A stretch of DNA of 64,000 nt from the NCBI GenBank assembly GCA_030656145.1, contig JAUSOF010000031.1, positions 1-64,000 on the forward strand, in the 5' to 3' direction. Every line of letters begins with the position of its first letter. Within the stretch, counting starts at the first letter, position 1. Made by a program: the position numbers and the translations under genes. Below are positions 32,405 through 41,155 of this stretch, piece by piece. The stretch is from Pseudomonas sp. (lineage in GTDB: Bacteria > Pseudomonadota > Gammaproteobacteria > Pseudomonadales > Pseudomonadaceae). The notes below the pieces were generated by a model. That model had not been told where the DNA came from and did no database searches. It saw only the letters and a program-made list of their open reading frames with translations.

Positions 32405-33391
32405 GAACCCGCCTGGCAATCAGACCATTGCACAGCAACCGGGACAACATCATTCACTGCTGGCAAGGGCTGCGTTGCGCAAGATATCCAGCAGTTTGTA
32501 GGAGCGGCCCATGGCCGCGAACAGGGTTCGCGAATCGTCGCGTATTCGTTCGCAGGCAGGATTTTGAATCGTGGCGGATTCATTCGCGGGCATGGCCCGC
32601 TCCTACGGGTGCGGCGGTGGGGTCGGGCAGCATTTGTGGGCGGGCGGTTAGCGTTTGCGGCACAGCGTGAGGCCGTCGCCGAGCGGCAGCAGCGACAGGT
32701 CGAGACGCTGGTCGTTCTTCAGGGCCAGGTTGAGGCTCTGGATGGCGCAGGTGTCGGGGCTGTCGGAATGTTGTTCCAGCACGCGGCCGCTCCACAGGGT
32801 GTTGTCGAACAGAATCAGACCGCCCTGACGGACCAGGCGCAGGGCATGCTCCAGATAGGTCGGGTAGTTGGCTTTATCGGCATCGATGAAGATCAGGTCG
32901 AAACTGCTCGCCTGCCCTGCCCGCTCAAGCGCGCCCAGGGTTTCCAGGGCCGGCGCCAGGCGCTGCTCGATGCGTTGACCAAGGCCGGCTTCGCGCCAGT
33001 AACGCTCGGCGATGGCGTTGTAGTCGCCGGGGATGTCGCAGCAGATCATGCGCCCGTCTTCGCCCATGGCCTGGGCCATGCAGATGGCGCTGTAGCCGGT
33101 GAAGGTGCCGATCTCAAGAATCCGCCGGGCACCGGTCAATTGCACCAGCAGCGCCATGAACTGGCCTTGCTCGGGGGCGATTTGCCAGCGCGCATTGAGC
33201 AGTTGCGCCGTCTCGTCACGCAAGCGCTTGAGCAGCGGTGTTTCGCGCAGGGAGACCTCGAGCAGGTAATGGTAAAGAGTGTCGTCGAGCGTGAGGGTGC
33301 GGTTGGTCATGGGGTTCTCCATGGATTAACACAGATCAACGCGCTGCTTGCGTCGAACCGCAGCCAAGCAGAATGGCTCGTGCCACGTAGG
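32405..33391. repeat. Second unit of the tandem duplication
   Basis: This unit repeats 31442-32404 including the REP pair (32497-32522 and 32580-32607) and the O-methyltransferase gene. It ends in the same GCAGCCAAGCAGAATGGC...GCCACGTAGG sequence. The unit includes sequence upstream of the gene, so both copies probably keep a promoter. Confidence 0.85.
32648..33310 (-). CDS. Class I SAM-dependent O-methyltransferase, copy 2
   Basis: This 220-residue protein is almost identical to copy 1, with all motifs kept (ILEIGTFTGYSAICMAQAMG, FDLIFIDADKANYPTYLEHA). Changes cluster in the C-terminal third (TCAIQSLNLALKNDQRLD against TRAIQTLNRALKDDPRLD) and at LGQRIEQR. Both copies look intact. The duplication could raise dosage or allow specificity to diverge. 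Confidence 0.88.
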   Translation of the reverse strand: MTNRTLTLDDTLYHYLLEVSLRETPLLKRLRDETAQLLNARWQIAPEQGQFMALLVQLTGARRILEIGTFTGYSAICMAQAMGEDGRMICCDIPGDYNAIAERYWREAGLGQRIEQRLAPALETLGALERAGQASSFDLIFIDADKANYPTYLEHALRLVRQGGLILFDNTLWSGRVLEQHSDSPDTCAIQSLNLALKNDQRLDLSLLPLGDGLTLCRKR

Positions 33392-33498
33392 ATGGCGTTG
33401 AGCGAAGCGATACCCATCACGACGATCTGCGGGCAATCCGTACAACTCGACGCTTGGGCTAATGCTCGATGGGTATCGCTGCGCTCAACCTATCCTAC
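33387..33498. repeat. Inverted pair of GATGGGTATCGC repeats
   Basis: The sequence GTTGAGCGAAGCGATACCCA (from 33397) is answered by GATGGGTATCGCTGCGCTCA (from 33468) in inverted orientation, with GTAGGATGG and CTATCCTAC outer arms. The same family occurs at 24330 and 39540. The pair lies between the O-methyltransferase and NlpC genes and could fold as a long stem-loop. Confidence 0.65.
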
Positions 33499-33542
33499 AA
33501 AAAGCGCGGCAGCGCGGTGCCGATGACGCGGTGCCCTGCTCG

Positions 33543-34058
33543 TCAGGGGTTGCTGGCCAGCTCGGTGGTAAATACCCGTTTGGCATCCAGATAGGTGCGT
33601 TGCCAGTAGCTATTGCTGAGGCTGTCCAGGCGCACGGTGCCGCCGCTGGAGGGGGCATGCACGAAACGCCCATCGCCGACGTAGATTCCGGCATGGCTGA
33701 CTTGGCGACCGCCATTGGTGGCGAAGAACACCAGGTCGCCGCTTTGCAGTGCGTTACGGCCAACGGTTGGCGCACGCATGCCGATCAGCTCACGGGTGGT
33801 GCGCGGCAGGCTGATGCCGGCGGCATCACGATAGACATAGCCAATCAGGCCGCTGCAGTCGAAACCGCCGGCAGGGGTATTACCGCCATAGACATAGGGT
33901 GTCCCGACCAGGCCGAGCGCGCGAAACAACACATCCTCCGCACCACTGTAGAAGCTGACGGCGGGCACATGCGTGATGGGCTGCGGAGCGGGAGGTCGAG
34001 CGGCGCAGCCAGTCAGCAGCGCAGCAAGGAGCAGGACAACAGGGGTCGTGACATTCAT
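33543..34058 (-). CDS. NlpC/P60 peptidoglycan endopeptidase, lipoprotein
   Basis: This 171-residue protein has a lipoprotein signal (VVLLLAALLTGCAA; Cys18) and an NlpC/P60 domain. The catalytic Cys lies in GFDCSGLIGYVYR, the His in VSHAGIYVGDGRFVH. It should cut peptide stems of peptidoglycan (gamma-D-Glu to diaminopimelate) from the periplasmic face of a membrane. It lies in tandem with another NlpC/P60 gene, about 105 bases apart, and is probably co-transcribed. Confidence 0.92.
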   Translation of the reverse strand: MNVTTPVVLLLAALLTGCAARPPAPQPITHVPAVSFYSGAEDVLFRALGLVGTPYVYGGNTPAGGFDCSGLIGYVYRDAAGISLPRTTRELIGMRAPTVGRNALQSGDLVFFATNGGRQVSHAGIYVGDGRFVHAPSSGGTVRLDSLSNSYWQRTYLDAKRVFTTELASNP

Positions 34059-34163
34059 CAGCGAAGCGATCCAGAGCCTGAGTGCGCTCTACTCTGCCTA
34101 CTCAGGCGAGGCAGCGCAACCCTTGTGGCTGCGCCGGGTATGCGCTGCGCCAAGTACTCGCGG

Positions 34164-34784
34164 TTAAGGGTGGCGTGGCAGCGGGTCAGTCGACGCCAGG
34201 GCCAGAGCACGCTTGGCTTCGATAAAGGTGCGATTCCAATAGCGATCTTCCAGGCTATCGATCCGCACGCCACCGCTGCGGCTGCTGGAGGAGTGAATGA
34301 ACTGATCATCACCCAGGTAAATCCCGGCGTGGCTGACACGACCGCGGCCGTTGGTGCTGAAGAACAGCAGATCGCCCGGCTCCAGCTCTGCACGCTCGAC
34401 CAAAGGAGCGTCGATATTGATCATTTCACGGGTTGAACGCGGCAACTGCATGCCGAGTTCTTCCTTGAACAGATAACCAATGAAGCCGCTGCAATCGAAG
34501 CCCGAACTCACCGTGCTGCCACCGTAGCGATAACGGGTGCCCACCAGCGACAAGCCATGGGTCAGGATGCTGTCGGCCAGCTGGGGCAATTCGTAGGACT
34601 TGTCGTCGGCAAAATCGATGCTTGCTTCGGCTTCGGCTTCGGCTTCTTCAAGAAAAACCACATGCTCAACCGTCTTGGCCTTCACCACTGCAGTGGCTGC
34701 CGGCGGTTGCGGAGCATGGCTGGCGCAAGCGGCCAGAGCCAGAGTGAGTGCGAGAGGCACGAGAGGTGCGAAGTTTTTGAACAT
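34164..34784 (-). CDS. NlpC/P60 peptidoglycan endopeptidase, lipoprotein with acidic linker
   Basis: This protein of about 206 residues has a lipobox (LALTLALAACAS), then an Ala/Glu repeat (EEAEAEAEASIDFADD) and an NlpC/P60 domain with the catalytic Cys in SSGFDCSGFIGYLFK and the His in VSHAGIYLGDDQFIH. The acidic linker, about residues 45-60, is encoded by a short GCTTCG-type nucleotide repeat (34620-34650), which could vary in length. The ATG at 34784 is preferred over the GTG at 34790. Confidence 0.9.
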   Translation of the reverse strand: MFKNFAPLVPLALTLALAACASHAPQPPAATAVVKAKTVEHVVFLEEAEAEAEASIDFADDKSYELPQLADSILTHGLSLVGTRYRYGGSTVSSGFDCSGFIGYLFKEELGMQLPRSTREMINIDAPLVERAELEPGDLLFFSTNGRGRVSHAGIYLGDDQFIHSSSSRSGGVRIDSLEDRYWNRTFIEAKRALALASTDPLPRHP

Positions 34785-34836
34785 GAGCACAACGTGTCGT
34801 AGTTTTACAAGGGCGCGACTATGCCTTCTATGGCCC

Positions 34837-35616
34837 TCATTTGCAAATTCTATGGCGCTTGATGTGACTCAGTAGACTCGGCAAAACATCTAAGGCGCGC
34901 TCTTGCACATGCACATCGACGACATCACTAAGGTCGCCGTGGCCAGGGTTGATCTCGGCAGTAAAACCGCCCGCCTGGCGAGTGCGCAGCAGCGGCTCGA
35001 CGATGTAGGGAAAACTGGCGCTGGTACCGATACTGACGACCACCTCGAAGCCTTTGCCCTGTTCGGCGTAAAGGCTGTTGATCGCACGCTCCGGGAGCAT
35101 CTCCTCGAACAACACCACCGGCGGGCGCAGAACGCCACCACATAGCTGACAGGTTGGCGGGAGCGGCCGGCTGAGATGCTCGGCCAGTTGCGGATCGATG
35201 GCGCCGCAGGACTGGCAATACAGCGGCGCCAGCTCGCCATGGATCTCGATCAGGCGCTCGGGCGGGCTACCAGCGGCGCGGTGATAGCCATCAATATTCT
35301 GAGTCAGTACCCAGCATTGGGGTTTCAAACGCTGCAGTTCGGCAATCGCGTAGTGCCCGGCATTGGCCTGGGCGCCGAGACAGGCGCGGCCCAGTTCGGC
35401 CAGGTACTTCCAGCACAGCGCGGGGTCACGCTGCAGCATGGGCCCGGAAAGCGCCGCCTCAATCGGCAGGCCTTCGGCGGTCTGGCCGTTGTACAGGCCG
35501 CCAATACCGCGGTAGGTCGGCAAGCCGGAGTCGGCGGACAGGCCGGCGCCGGTGATGATCAGAATCCGTTCGGCCGCACCGATGGCCTGGGCAACGCGGG
35601 CAATGACCTCATCCAT
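34837..35616 (-). CDS. SIR2-family NAD-dependent protein deacylase
   Basis: This 259-residue sirtuin has the NAD-binding motif ITGAGLSADSGLPTYRG (about residues 21-37), TQNIDGYH, the catalytic His in IEIHGEL, and four zinc cysteines (CQSC and CQLC). GTSASFPYIVEPLL and the C-terminal VVDVHVQERALDVLP complete the fold. It removes acyl groups from lysines, giving nicotinamide and O-acyl-ADP-ribose. Specific targets cannot be inferred. It is a single gene with no close operon partner. Confidence 0.92.
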   Translation of the reverse strand: MDEVIARVAQAIGAAERILIITGAGLSADSGLPTYRGIGGLYNGQTAEGLPIEAALSGPMLQRDPALCWKYLAELGRACLGAQANAGHYAIAELQRLKPQCWVLTQNIDGYHRAAGSPPERLIEIHGELAPLYCQSCGAIDPQLAEHLSRPLPPTCQLCGGVLRPPVVLFEEMLPERAINSLYAEQGKGFEVVVSIGTSASFPYIVEPLLRTRQAGGFTAEINPGHGDLSDVVDVHVQERALDVLPSLLSHIKRHRICK

Positions 35617-35707
35617 CTCAAGCTCTCCTGAGCAGGGTGAACGACGCTCTTTTCGTCCACCACAGCAGCGACAGGGTGGATGGATGAAGCGTCACCCCCC
35701 TAGTTGC

Positions 35708-36379
35708 TCAATGATTGACCGTAAATGCCAGCATCATCGAGAGCTGGCACAGCGGTCGACCACTTTGCGCATGCCACTGATTGAACGCGGCCTGAACGGC
35801 TGCGCGGTCTCTGATGCTGGTCGGTAGTTTGTCGATGATGTTCTGCGCCTTGAGTGCGGCAACCATGTCATCGGAAGGTATAAAGGTGTCCTTGCCGACC
35901 ATGCGCAGGAATCGCGGCGCGGACAAGCCGCCGAGCTGGCTGCCGTGCTTGGCCAGGCACTTCCAGAGGCCGACGATATCGGTCACTGGCCAGTCGGCGA
36001 TCAACGCGCCAAAACTGCCCTTCTCCTGACGCACATCCAGAACAAACTGGGCATTGCGCGGCACGCTCTTGAGCTTGCCCAGATGGCGAATGATGCGCGC
36101 ATCCTGCATCAGGTTTTCCAGGCGCTCGGCGCCCATCAGCACGACTTTCTCTGGATCGAAACCGAAGAACACCTGCTCGAAAGCCGGCCATTTTGAATCG
36201 ACCAGGCTGTGCTTGAGGCCAGCGCGAAAAATGCGCAGGCTCATCGTCGAGAGGTAACGGTCATCGCCCAGCGCACGTAATTGGGCGTCGCTGCGCGACT
36301 GCGGCAAATGCGCCTCAAGCGCCGCCGCCGAGCCGAAGCGATTCAGGCAATATTCGTGGAGCCATTTGTAGTCGCGCAT
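35708..36379 (-). CDS. DNA-3-methyladenine glycosylase I-like protein
   Basis: This 223-residue protein resembles the adenine glycosylase (Tag) family in its central part: FRAGLKHSLVDSKWPAFEQV, FFGFDP, RIIRHLGKLKSVPRNAQFVL and GGLSAPRFLRMVGKDTFIPS. The typical Tag N-terminus with zinc-binding Cys (RCxW) is missing, so it is a divergent branch and activity on 3-methyladenine is unproven. It lies alone between the sirtuin and ttcA. Confidence 0.75.
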   Translation of the reverse strand: MRDYKWLHEYCLNRFGSAAALEAHLPQSRSDAQLRALGDDRYLSTMSLRIFRAGLKHSLVDSKWPAFEQVFFGFDPEKVVLMGAERLENLMQDARIIRHLGKLKSVPRNAQFVLDVRQEKGSFGALIADWPVTDIVGLWKCLAKHGSQLGGLSAPRFLRMVGKDTFIPSDDMVAALKAQNIIDKLPTSIRDRAAVQAAFNQWHAQSGRPLCQLSMMLAFTVNH

Positions 36380-36480
36380 GGATCGTCCTTACGGAATCTT
36401 TCGCAGATCATTTCGTGCCCACGCTGGAGCATGGGAGCAACCACCGCGGCCAAGGCTGTTCCTACAGGAAACGAGATTTT

Positions 36481-36507
36481 GTAGCCCGGATGAAATCCGG
36501 GCTACAG
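36481..36507. repeat. Palindromic GTAGCCCGGAT element after ttcA
   Basis: A near-perfect inverted repeat, GTAGCCCGGAT-gaa-ATCCGGGCTAC, lies ten bases after the ttcA stop. It could act as a transcript-end hairpin, though no run of T follows in either direction, or as a dispersed palindrome. A REP-like CGCGGCCAAGGCTGTTCCTA is nearby at 36448-36467. Confidence 0.6.
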
Positions 36508-36516
36508 GTCAGGCGA

Positions 36517-37341
36517 TCAGAGGTTCATCACATTGACGAAGCGCGATGCGGCGCTTTCGTCAATTTTCAGGTTCTTGAAGTCGAATAGGTTGCGGTCAGC
36601 CAACTGTGAAGGCACGACGTTTTGCAGCGCGCGGAACATGATATCGATACGCCCCGGCGTCTTGCGCTCCCAGTCCTGAAGCATGTCCTTGACCACCTGA
36701 CGCTGCAGGTTTTCCTGGGAGCCACAGAGGTTGCACGGGATGATCGGGAACTGCTTGAGCTGGCTGTAAGCCTCGATATCCGCCTCCTTGCAATAGGCCA
36801 GCGGACGGATCACCACGTTGCGTCCGTCGTCGGCGCGCAGCTTGGGCGGCATGGCCTTGAGCGTGCCGCCGTAGAACATGTTGAGGAAGAAGGTTTCCAG
36901 GATGTCGTCGCGATGATGCCCCAGGGCCATCTTGGTCGCGCCGATTTCGTCGGCGAAGGTATACAGGGTGCCGCGGCGCAGACGCGAGCACAGCGAGCAG
37001 GTGGTCTTGCCTTCCGGGATCATCTCTTTGACCACCGAATAGGTGTCTTTTTCGACGATGTGGTAAGGCACGCCGATGGATTCCAGGTAGGCCGGCAGGA
37101 CGTGTTCGGGGAAACCTGGCTGTTTCTGGTCCATATTTACCGCGACGATCTCGAACTTGATCGGTGCGACTTTCTGCATGTGCAGCAGCACATCGAGCAT
37201 GGTGTAGCTGTCCTTGCCACCGGACAGGCAGACCATGACCTTGTCGCCTTCCTCAATCATGTTGAAGTCGGCAATGGCTTCGCCGGCCTGACGACGCAGG
37301 CGTTTTTGCAGTTTGTTCTGATTGACCGAGAGGCTACCCAT
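36517..37341 (-). CDS. ttcA: tRNA 2-thiocytidine(32) synthetase
   Basis: This 274-residue protein has the PP-loop [15 protein letters not shown] (about residues 38-52) and the two CxxC pairs that hold the iron-sulfur cluster ([12 protein letters not shown] and [13 protein letters not shown]). [19 protein letters not shown] is diagnostic for TtcA. It thiolates C32 of certain tRNAs in an ATP-dependent reaction. Length and motifs match TtcA exactly. Confidence 0.97.
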   Translation of the reverse strand: MGSLSVNQNKLQKRLRRQAGEAIADFNMIEEGDKVMVCLSGGKDSYTMLDVLLHMQKVAPIKFEIVAVNMDQKQPGFPEHVLPAYLESIGVPYHIVEKDTYSVVKEMIPEGKTTCSLCSRLRRGTLYTFADEIGATKMALGHHRDDILETFFLNMFYGGTLKAMPPKLRADDGRNVVIRPLAYCKEADIEAYSQLKQFPIIPCNLCGSQENLQRQVVKDMLQDWERKTPGRIDIMFRALQNVVPSQLADRNLFDFKNLKIDESAASRFVNVMNL

Positions 37342-37438
37342 GGTGCGCTGGAATCCGGAGGCTTACTAAAGTGCAGCATTTTACCCAGAAACCACGGCGC
37401 GCCCTACCCCAATAACGTGGCAATGCTAGGCTCAGCTG

Positions 37439-38035
37439 ATGAACGATGAACTTGACCCCACTGTCGATCTGGCAGACCAACTGCACCACATGCTGCAAGC
37501 CGCCCCAGCAGGGATTGGTGAATACCAGTTAATCCAGCAGCTGAAAGAGCGCCACTGCACACACATCCCTCACCTGCCGCTGACCGATAAACTGGTGCTG
37601 TTTCGCACTCACTTTCTGGTCTTCAACGCCCTGTACCGGCTGCGCGAACGGTTATGGGGCGAACAGCTCGGTTTCGTGCAGATCAGCCCGCTGTGCATCC
37701 GACTGCTGCCTTACCAAGCCGGCAGCAGCGAACTCAGCGAGCACGACCCACTCCGTGACTATTACCTGGACCTCAGTCAGCTGAGTGACACCGACGAGCA
37801 GGATGTTGAGGATCTGCTGTCCAGCTTCTGGAAACGCATGCAAGGCGGCGAAGAAAAGAGTGCGGCCCTGGAGCTGTTCGAGCTGGACGAAGGCCAGCAA
37901 GTGCTCAATATCGGGGTTATCAAGCATCGCTACAGGCAACTGGTCAGCCTGCATCACCCTGACCGTGGCGGCAGCACTGCGCGCTTGCAGTCGATCAACA
38001 AAGCCATGGAAATACTAGAACGCTATTACAGCTGA
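37439..38035 (+). CDS. DnaJ-related protein (J domain at C-terminus)
   Basis: This 198-residue protein has the DNAJ-related N-terminal domain (residues 10-90; LTDKLVLFRTHFLVFNALYR) and a C-terminal J domain with VIKHRYRQLVSLHHPDRGGS, including the HPD motif that stimulates the ATPase of DnaK-type chaperones. No Gly/Phe or zinc-finger domains follow, so it is a type C J-protein. It is divergent from ttcA. Its client is unknown. Confidence 0.88.
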   Translation: MNDELDPTVDLADQLHHMLQAAPAGIGEYQLIQQLKERHCTHIPHLPLTDKLVLFRTHFLVFNALYRLRERLWGEQLGFVQISPLCIRLLPYQAGSSELSEHDPLRDYYLDLSQLSDTDEQDVEDLLSSFWKRMQGGEEKSAALELFELDEGQQVLNIGVIKHRYRQLVSLHHPDRGGSTARLQSINKAMEILERYYS

Positions 38036-38200
38036 CTTGCAGAGACTAATTTGCTCTAAGCACGACCCTCACAGCCACTCTAGGCTCTGCCTATACTGCG
38101 ACATACGGTCGCACAGGTTCGGCCCAATACCCGGTAATGCTGCATACGTATGCCGGGCACTTGGCTGGGGGGCGACCGCAAAAAAGAGGAGGTGTCTGGC

Positions 38201-38800
38201 ATGATCCATCACGTTTGGGGGCTCTTCACCCATCCCGATAAGGAATGGCAAGAAATTCGTGGCGAAGAAGAAACCATCAGCCACATGTATCTCACCCACA
38301 TACTGGTGCTCGCAGCGATTCCGGCGGTATCGGCCTTTATCGGTACGACCCAGGTCGGCTGGTCTATCGGTGATAGGGCACCGGTAATGTTGACCGAAGC
38401 CAGCGCATTGCAAATGACCATCATGACTTACCTGGCGATGCTTGCCGGCGTTGCCGTGATGGGTGCTTTTATCCACTGGATGGCGCGCACCTACGACGCC
38501 AGCCCCAACCTGACCCAATGCGTAGTGTTCGCTGCCTACACCGCAACACCCTTGTTCGTCGGCGGCCTGGCGGCACTCTATCCAGACATATGGCTGGCCA
38601 TGGTGGTGGGCACACTGGCCATCTGTTACACCGTCTACCTGCTGTATGTGGGCATACCGACCTTCATGGGTATCCCTGATGATGAGGGGTTTATGTTCTC
38701 AAGCTCAGTACTCGCGGTCGGCTTGGTGGTATTGGTCGCGATGATCGCCAGCTCGGTGATTCTCTGGGGGCTTGGGGTAGGCCCGGTTTATACCAGCTAA
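38201..38800 (+). CDS. Yip1-family inner-membrane protein
   Basis: This 199-residue protein starts at the ATG at 38201, with AGGAGG about 8 bases upstream. It begins MIHHVWGLFTHPDKEWQEIR, the usual Yip1-family start, and has about five hydrophobic segments, with NLTQCVVFAAYTATPLFVGG in the middle. Bacterial Yip1 proteins have no settled function. A strong terminator follows. Confidence 0.85.
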   Translation: MIHHVWGLFTHPDKEWQEIRGEEETISHMYLTHILVLAAIPAVSAFIGTTQVGWSIGDRAPVMLTEASALQMTIMTYLAMLAGVAVMGAFIHWMARTYDASPNLTQCVVFAAYTATPLFVGGLAALYPDIWLAMVVGTLAICYTVYLLYVGIPTFMGIPDDEGFMFSSSVLAVGLVVLVAMIASSVILWGLGVGPVYTS

Positions 38801-38821
38801 GGCATGGCTATAAGGACTGTA

Positions 38822-38845
38822 CGAAACCACCTTGCGGTGGTTTCG
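38822..38845 (+). terminator. Rho-independent terminator after the Yip1 gene
   Basis: CGAAACCACC-ttgc-GGTGGTTTCG is a perfect ten-base-pair stem with a four-base loop, followed by TCGTTTTGGGG. It lies 21 bases after the stop. Confidence 0.85.
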
Positions 38846-38911
38846 TCGTTTTGGGGCTGCCGTAACAGTTGCGCTTAGGCATAATCGCGCGGTCATCCTC
38901 AGGTTGCGCCC

Positions 38912-39406
38912 ATGCCCGAACACATCCACGCCCGTGTCGAAACCTGTTACCAGCAGGCCGAGGCCTTTTTCAAACAGCGCTTCGTGCGTGCCGAAGTGTG
39001 TTTCAAGCTGCGCGGACAAAAAGCCGGCGTGGCGCACTTGACCGAAAACAAGCTGCGCTTCAACCCGCAGCTGTACCGGGATAACCGCGAAGACTTCCTC
39101 AGGCAGACGGTGGCCCACGAAGTGGCGCACCTGATCGCCCATCAACTGTTCGGCCTGAAGATCCAGCCTCATGGCGAGGAATGGCAACTGATCATGCGCG
39201 GCGTCTATGAGCTGCCGCCAAATCGCTGCCATACCTATGACGTCAAACGCCGCAAGGTCAGCCGCTTCATCTACCGCTGCAGCTGCCCCCAAAGCGACTT
39301 CCCCTTCTCCGCCCAACGCCATGCCCTAGTCAACAAAGGCCGACGCTACTTCTGCCGGCGCTGCAAGGTGACCTTAAGCTTTACCGGCGAACAGCGGGTG
39401 GAGTGA
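38912..39406 (+). CDS. SprT-family zinc metalloprotease-like protein
   Basis: This 164-residue protein has the zinc-metalloprotease motif TVAHEVAHLIAHQLFG (residues 68-83) with the HExxH signature, then PHGEEWQLIMRGV with the third metal ligand. The C-terminal zinc ribbon has RCSCPQ and FCRRCK. It resembles E. coli SprT. Eukaryotic SprT-domain proteins degrade DNA-protein crosslinks; the bacterial role is not settled. Confidence 0.9.
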   Translation: MPEHIHARVETCYQQAEAFFKQRFVRAEVCFKLRGQKAGVAHLTENKLRFNPQLYRDNREDFLRQTVAHEVAHLIAHQLFGLKIQPHGEEWQLIMRGVYELPPNRCHTYDVKRRKVSRFIYRCSCPQSDFPFSAQRHALVNKGRRYFCRRCKVTLSFTGEQRVE

Positions 39407-39831
39407 ACGCCGCCCGAGCCAACCCGCCGATTGCATGCAGTAATCCCGTGCAGGAACCAGGCGACCCTTATAAAACAACAAATAACTCATTGTTTTATAT
39501 ATAGAAACTTTTACGAAATCTTGTAGAGACCGGTAACCGTAGGATGGGTTGAGCGCAGCGATACCCATCGAGCGACTTATGCCTATACCCGGTTGTTGTG
39601 GCTGAAATCCATGATGGGTTACGGCGCGGTTATTCTGCTGGCAGCAGGTTAATTTGTGGGCGCCTAACCTAAGCGGCCCGACCCATCCGGTCTTGATCCT
39701 TGAGCACCCAGTTTGCTGCGCGACAGCGCGGCGCCTGAACGACGGGGGCGCCTACATGTTTACACGCCATGCATCGCCAAAAACCTATTCGCGACCAACC
39801 TCCGAGCCTAGAGCCGAGGCAAGCGGTGCGT
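39407..39831. other. Gene-free interval with one GATGGGTATCGC-family repeat
   Basis: No gene is evident in these 425 bases. A copy of the repeat family (GTAGGATGGGTTGAGCGCAG, continuing CGATACCCATC) lies at 39537-39568. An A+T-rich stretch at 39478-39515 (CATTGTTTTATATATAGAAA) stands out from its surroundings. Confidence 0.5.
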
Positions 39832-41013
39832 TTACGCCACGACCTTGGCCGCTTTCAGTTCGGCGATCCGTTCGGCCGAGTAACCCAGCTCAGTCAACAC
39901 CTGCTCGGTATGCGCACCCAGCGCCGCGCCGATATGCCGGGGTTCGGGCAGCCCTGCTGAAAACTTGATCGGACAAGCGATCTGCGCCTGCGGGTCGCCG
40001 CCAGCACGCGGCACTTCGGTGACCAGTTGACGCGCCGTGATCTGCGGATGTTCGACCGCCTCGCTGAGGTTGAGCATGGGCTCGACACAGGCATCCAACC
40101 CGGCGAACACCTGGCCCCACTCGGCGAAATCGCGTTTCTCGAACTCGAGTTGGATTTCGCACTTGAGCACCTGCTGATCGTGCGCGTTAAGCGACAGGCC
40201 ACGTGCAGCCAACTCCGGGCGGCCGATGGCAGCGCAGAACTGCTGCATAAATTGTGGCTCCAGGCTGCCGACCGAGAACCAACGACCGTCGCGGGTGCGG
40301 TAGTAGTCGTAGAAGCTGCCGCCATTCAGCGCCTGGTTTTCCATCGCAGGCTCCACCCCGGCGGCCAGATAGCCCGCGCCGGCCATGCCATGCAGACTGA
40401 AGGCGCAGTCGGTCATACTGATATCCACCTGCTGACCCTGCCCCGTGACCTGACGCTGGATCACCGCCGCGAGCAGGCCGATCACCCCGTGCAACGAGCC
40501 GCCGGCAATATCCGCCGCCTGAATGCCCAGCGGCAGCGGCCCGCTTTCACGGCGGCCGGTGTAACTGGCGATGCCGGCCAGGGCTAGGTAGTTGATGTCG
40601 TGGCCGGCGCGGTCCTTATACGGGCCAGTCTGGCCGTAACCGGTGATCGACACATAGATCAGCTTCGGATTGATCGCCTTCAGCGCCTGGTAGCCGACGC
40701 CGAGTTTATCCATCACCCCCGGGCGAAACTGCTCTAGGACGATGTCGTACTCGGCCACCAGCTGCTTGACCATCGCCACCGCCTCGGGCTGCTTCAAGTC
40801 CAGGGCGATGCAGCGCTTGTTGCGATTCAGATAGGCGTGGCTGGCCGATACGCCGCCGTCATGCGGTGGCAGCACGCGCAGCAGGTCCATGCGTGTCGGC
40901 GATTCGATACGCAGCACCTCGGCGCCCATATCGGCGAGCAACAAGGAGGCAAACGGGCCTGGCAACAGGGTGGAAAAATCCAGCACTTTCAGTGACGACA
41001 GCGGGCCTGACAT
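39832..41013 (-). CDS. CaiB/BaiF-type CoA-transferase or alpha-methylacyl-CoA racemase
   Basis: This 393-residue protein of class III CoA-transferase fold starts MSGPLSSLKVLDFSTLLPGP, with AAAGGAG ahead of the ATG at 41013. It has YVSITGYGQTGPYKDRAGHD with the catalytic Asp (about residue 150), PLGIQAADIAGGSLHGVIGL and DISMTDCAFSLHG. Neighbouring acyl-CoA synthetase and dehydrogenase genes point to fatty or branched acyl-CoA catabolism. The sequence cannot fix racemase against CoA-transferase; the early RIESPTRMDLLR resembles the racemase branch. Confidence 0.88.
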   Translation of the reverse strand: MSGPLSSLKVLDFSTLLPGPFASLLLADMGAEVLRIESPTRMDLLRVLPPHDGGVSASHAYLNRNKRCIALDLKQPEAVAMVKQLVAEYDIVLEQFRPGVMDKLGVGYQALKAINPKLIYVSITGYGQTGPYKDRAGHDINYLALAGIASYTGRRESGPLPLGIQAADIAGGSLHGVIGLLAAVIQRQVTGQGQQVDISMTDCAFSLHGMAGAGYLAAGVEPAMENQALNGGSFYDYYRTRDGRWFSVGSLEPQFMQQFCAAIGRPELAARGLSLNAHDQQVLKCEIQLEFEKRDFAEWGQVFAGLDACVEPMLNLSEAVEHPQITARQLVTEVPRAGGDPQAQIACPIKFSAGLPEPRHIGAALGAHTEQVLTELGYSAERIAELKAAKVVA

Positions 41014-41061
41014 AACAGCTCCTTTGGATCGAAATCGGTATTCGGAAAACGGCACAGACAC

Positions 41062-41145
41062 CTGTAGGAGCCAGCTTGCTGGCGATCAATCACCATACAA
41101 CAGCGTCGTCGGAGTGCCGAACCACAGCAAGCTGGCGCCTACAAA
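41062..41145. repeat. Inverted REP pair (BIME) between the CoA-transferase and acyl-CoA synthetase genes
   Basis: CCTGTAGGAGCCAGCTTGCT at 41061-41080 is answered by AGCAAGCTGGCGCCTACAAA at 41126-41145, in opposite orientation. The spacer contains CGTCGGAGTGCCGAACCACA. The same arrangement, with the same spacer piece, lies at 42896-42976, so the acyl-CoA synthetase gene is flanked by two related pairs. Confidence 0.75.
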
Positions 41146-41155
41146 AACACACGCT

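Noticed and set aside
31751..33526. Plus-strand open frame of 591 codons across both O-methyltransferase genes
   Set aside because: It is antisense to two clear methyltransferase genes and is a by-product of GC-rich third positions plus the tandem repeat; its translation matches no family.
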